Below are positions 5,630-7,392 of a DNA stretch of 7,392 nucleotides, in pieces (position 1 is the first letter of the stretch; each line of letters starts with the position of its first letter). The notes beneath the pieces were generated by a model. The model saw only the letters and a list, made by a program, of their open reading frames with translations, was not told where the DNA came from and did not search any database. The position numbers were made by a program, and so were the translations under genes. This DNA is from Phycisphaerae bacterium (GTDB taxonomy: Bacteria; Planctomycetota; Phycisphaerae; Sedimentisphaerales; Anaerohalosphaeraceae): contig JAIPFN010000025.1 of NCBI GenBank assembly GCA_021736615.1, positions 1 to 7,392 on the forward strand, in the 5' to 3' direction.

Positions 5630-5664
5630 ATTAGCCGATAGCTGATCGCTAATTGCTAATCGCC
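5630..5664. repeat. heptamer array 4, between Shine-Dalgarno and start of the M20 gene
   Basis: Five heptamers read ATTAGCC, GATAGCT, GATCGCT, AATTGCT, AATCGCC. This is the longest and most GC-rich array in the window. ATTAG (5630-5634) pairs with CTAAT (5649-5653) and CGAT (5636-5639) with ATCG (5645-5648), leaving one bulged C and a 5-nt loop. In the mRNA the array can therefore fold into a 9-bp hairpin. The AATAAT on both sides looks like a short target duplication. Confidence 0.65.
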
Positions 5665-5669
5665 GAATA

Positions 5670-6785
5670 ATGATAAATTTACTAAAAAATCTCGTCAAAG
5701 CCCGCTCTACAGCCGATGTCGGCGAACTTGAAGCGGCAAAGGTTCTGGCTGATTACTTTAAAGGTCTGCTGGTTGAAGTAAATGTTGACAATTTCGATGG
5801 AGACAGGGCAAACTGCAATGTCCACGTTAGATCCACCGGCGAAAAGCCGGCCCTGCTCTTTGCGGCACATATCGATGTAGTACCGCCGGGCGACCAGAAG
5901 TGGGATTTTGAGCCTTTTGCTGGGCTGGAACAGGATGGCAAGATACTCGGCCGGGGAACGACAGATATGAAAGCCGGACTCGCCGCAACAGCCGCTGCGA
6001 TCTCGGAGATTCTCGCAGAAGGCACCGAGCTAAAAGGCGACATAGTCCTGACCGCCTCAGCCGGCGAAGAAACAGACAGTTGCGGAATACTTCGCTTTTT
6101 GGATAATAACTTTGGCGACCTGCCGCCGATCGCAGGGATAGTGATCCCAGAACCGACAAACTTCGACATAGTAACCGCCCACCGGGGCATATTATGGCTG
6201 ACTATCACAACCAAAGGCAAGACGGCCCACGGTTCAATGCCTCATGAGGGCATCAACGCGGTCCTGCATATGGCAACGCTGATAAACGCACTCAAGGATT
6301 TCAAGATCGACTACCCGCCGCATCCGATAATGGGGCCGTGTACAATGAGCATCAACCAGGTACATGGCGGAAAGGCAACGAACGTCATCCCCGACAACTG
6401 CACGATAAATATTGACATACGCCCTGTCCCGGACCAGCCGCACCAGGATATCATCGACCAACTCCAGGCCGTCTGCGACAAACTCACCGCAGAAGACAAA
6501 GAATTCCAGGCAGAGATCAAAATCGACAGATCGGTAGGCGCGATGGAATCCGACAACGATTCGCAATTCATAAAGGACTTCAGCAAAATAACCACCGGTG
6601 CCGCCCCGATAACGGTAGGCTACACAACAGACGCCTCAAACATGACCGACCTGAACATACCGATAACAATCTTCGGCCCGGGCGACACATCAGTATGCCA
6701 CAAACCAAACGAATTCGTTGTGATAAAAGAGGTTGTAAAAGCCAAAGAATACTACAAGAAAATAATAAGACATTATCTGACATAG
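5670..6785 (+). CDS. M20-family metallo-amidohydrolase, ArgE/DapE type
   Basis: A cytoplasmic two-zinc hydrolase that removes an acyl group from an amino acid or short peptide. At 371 residues it matches E. coli DapE (375). The metal and catalytic residues are all present: His67 and Asp69 in AAHIDVVPPG, Asp99 in GRGTTDMKAG, the catalytic Glu133 and metal-binding Glu134 in SAGEET, Glu161 in IPEPT, and His344 in VCHKPNEF. The inserted dimerisation domain (about 175-290) contains GKTAHGSMPHEG and NVIPDNCTINIDIRP. The substrate cannot be told from sequence: succinyl-diaminopimelate, acetylornithine and other N-acyl amino acids are all possible, and no arg or dap gene is nearby. The ATG has no Shine-Dalgarno at normal distance (see the array before it). 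It is divergent from the zinc-ribbon operon. No clear simple terminator follows the stop. Confidence 0.93.
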   Translation: MINLLKNLVKARSTADVGELEAAKVLADYFKGLLVEVNVDNFDGDRANCNVHVRSTGEKPALLFAAHIDVVPPGDQKWDFEPFAGLEQDGKILGRGTTDMKAGLAATAAAISEILAEGTELKGDIVLTASAGEETDSCGILRFLDNNFGDLPPIAGIVIPEPTNFDIVTAHRGILWLTITTKGKTAHGSMPHEGINAVLHMATLINALKDFKIDYPPHPIMGPCTMSINQVHGGKATNVIPDNCTINIDIRPVPDQPHQDIIDQLQAVCDKLTAEDKEFQAEIKIDRSVGAMESDNDSQFIKDFSKITTGAAPITVGYTTDASNMTDLNIPITIFGPGDTSVCHKPNEFVVIKEVVKAKEYYKKIIRHYLT

Positions 6786-6786
6786 A

Positions 6787-6902
6787 TCGGACAGTGACCG
6801 CGTGTGCTAAAGCACACCCTCCCGTTGATGCAGTAGACAAGATCCGACAGCACAGATTAAGGGGAGCAGCGTGATTTTTTGGTTATTTGGAGGGTGTTTT
6901 TT
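6787..6902 (+). promoter_or_regulatory. possible attenuator-like region with mutually exclusive stems
   Basis: After the M20 stop, GTGTGC-TAAA-GCACAC (6802-6817) forms a perfect 6-bp hairpin. Its 3' arm overlaps ACACCCTCC (6814-6822), which is also fully complementary to GGAGGGTGT (6889-6897). That second arm runs into six T (6897-6902), like a terminator. CTCCC (6819-6823) can instead pair with GGGAG (6862-6866), and TCGGA (6787-6791) with TCCGA (6843-6847). The stems are seen; a switch is inference. More simply it may be the long-looped terminator of the M20 gene, or a REP-type palindrome plus chance pairing. Confidence 0.3.
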
Positions 6903-6974
6903 GTCGATATACTCTGTTGTTTCTGTTGGCTTTTCGGGTAAAATGGTTCTTTGCGTCTTTTTTTTGTTTTCAAT

Positions 6975-7003
6975 TTGAAAATCAATTCGGAAACCAGTAT
7001 TAT
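6975..7003 (+). promoter_or_regulatory. promoter of the lipoprotein gene, placed for a leaderless mRNA
   Basis: TTGAAA (6975-6980, 5 of 6 matches), a 17-bp spacer and TATTAT (6998-7003, 5 of 6) form a good sigma-70-type promoter. The expected transcription start, 7-8 nt after the -10 box, falls at 7010-7011, the A of the ATG itself. No Shine-Dalgarno lies before that ATG, in agreement with a leaderless transcript. Confidence 0.6.
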
Positions 7004-7010
7004 ATCTATT

Positions 7011-7392
7011 ATGAAATATATTTCTATATTGTTGTTATTGTTGGCTTTGTCGTTTGGGGTTTTTGGGTGTGAGCCTGAAAGGAAAAGTGATGCGCCGGTT
7101 GCTGAGGAATTTACTGCCGATGCGGTAGTTGAACAGCCGGTTGTCGAGATTGAACCGGAACCGGAACCAGTACCGGAACCTGCGGTTATTGAGCCGCAAG
7201 CCGAAGTTCTAACCGTCGACAATGAGAAACCGGTTGAGGAAATCGCGGTAGTTATAGCTGATGAGACCGACAGTGAACCGGATGAAGTGGTTGCCGATGA
7301 CAAAGCCGAAGATCCGGAAGCAGCGGAAGAAGACACAACCGTAGAGAAAACGGAAACAGTTGTAGAGAAAACAGAAACAGATGAGGTCGAGG
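7011..7392 (+). CDS. acidic Pro/Glu-rich lipoprotein, N-terminal part (3' truncated by window)
   Basis: The frame opens at ATG 7011 and runs off the window after 127 codons. Residues 1-19 are a classic short signal peptide: Lys2, a Leu-rich core LLLLLAL, then a lipobox-like VFG before Cys20. Signal peptidase II should cleave before Cys20 and lipid would anchor the protein. Residue +2 is Glu, not the Asp inner-membrane retention signal of enterobacteria. The rest has no visible fold. It is dominated by Glu, Val, Pro, Asp and Thr, with EPEPEPVPEP at 47-56 and VEKTET repeats near the end, suggesting an extended, strongly negative linker that spans the periplasm or cell envelope. A functional domain may lie beyond the window. 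The family is not recognisable. The start is supported by the signal peptide and promoter, not by a ribosome-binding site. Confidence 0.8.
   Translation, partial: MKYISILLLLLALSFGVFGCEPERKSDAPVAEEFTADAVVEQPVVEIEPEPEPVPEPAVIEPQAEVLTVDNEKPVEEIAVVIADETDSEPDEVVADDKAEDPEAAEEDTTVEKTETVVEKTETDEVE
7152..7181 (+). repeat. hexamer repeat coding for Glu-Pro
   Basis: Five hexamers GAACCG, GAACCG, GAACCA, GTACCG, GAACCT lie in frame with the lipoprotein gene and encode EP EP EP VP EP. They are a low-complexity coding repeat, likely to vary in copy number by slippage. Confidence 0.7.
7341..7382 (+). repeat. 21-bp tandem repeat inside the lipoprotein gene
   Basis: Two copies of a 21-bp unit (7341-7361 and 7362-7382) begin GTAGAGAAAAC and encode VEKTETV and VEKTETD. 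They differ at three bases. The array may continue outside the window. Confidence 0.75.

Noticed and set aside
6887..7072. 61-codon plus-strand aromatic-rich frame that could look like a membrane protein
   Set aside because: The hydrophobic look comes from T-rich DNA. It overlaps the lipoprotein start in another frame, and that gene has a better promoter and lipobox.
6857..7336. 159-codon minus-strand Ser/Thr/Gly-rich frame
   Set aside because: Its low complexity is the reverse complement of the Glu/Pro/Val-rich lipoprotein repeats, whose frame has a signal peptide and promoter.

Overview
The window most likely comes from a planctomycete-type bacterium, probably near the Phycisphaerae/Sedimentisphaerales. 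The N-terminal domain of the ClpC protein reads very much like planctomycete ClpC as I remember it, with the blocks NQEAQRFNHEYIGTEHILLGL and SGPDMVTMGKLPQTPRAKKV. Moderate GC in genes, strongly AT-rich spacers and a lipoprotein gene also fit. The placement rests on recall, not on a search.

Layout, left to right. Positions 1-123 hold the C-terminal end of an unrecognised small coiled-coil-like protein. A compact fold (146-207) and a strong intrinsic terminator (212-245) follow, then about 320 bp with no convincing gene. clpC (626-3127, +) has a canonical promoter overlapped by a symmetric dyad, and ends in its own terminator. Next comes a 300-bp convergent spacer with traces of a decayed small gene on the minus strand. 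Two minus-strand genes probably form an operon: a coiled-coil/zinc-ribbon protein (5416-4682), then an RNase HI domain fused in frame to a PurN-type formyltransferase (4573-3497). Divergent from them is an M20-family metallo-amidohydrolase of the ArgE/DapE type (5670-6785, +). After a spacer with mutually exclusive inverted repeats comes the start of an acidic, Pro/Glu-rich lipoprotein gene (7011 to the window end). Its promoter is placed for a leaderless mRNA.

Functionally these are housekeeping genes: protein quality control (ClpC), RNA-DNA hybrid removal plus purine synthesis (the fusion), amino-acid or peptide deacylation (M20), and an envelope lipoprotein. No phage, transposase, CRISPR or defence module is visible.

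The most unusual content is small and non-coding. AT-rich tandem heptamers sit at four gene boundaries: three overlap or abut a stop codon, and one lies between the Shine-Dalgarno and the start codon of the M20 gene. There is also a REP-like palindrome of the type that translates as PALSLSKG. Together these suggest a genome whose gene junctions are colonised by short repeats.
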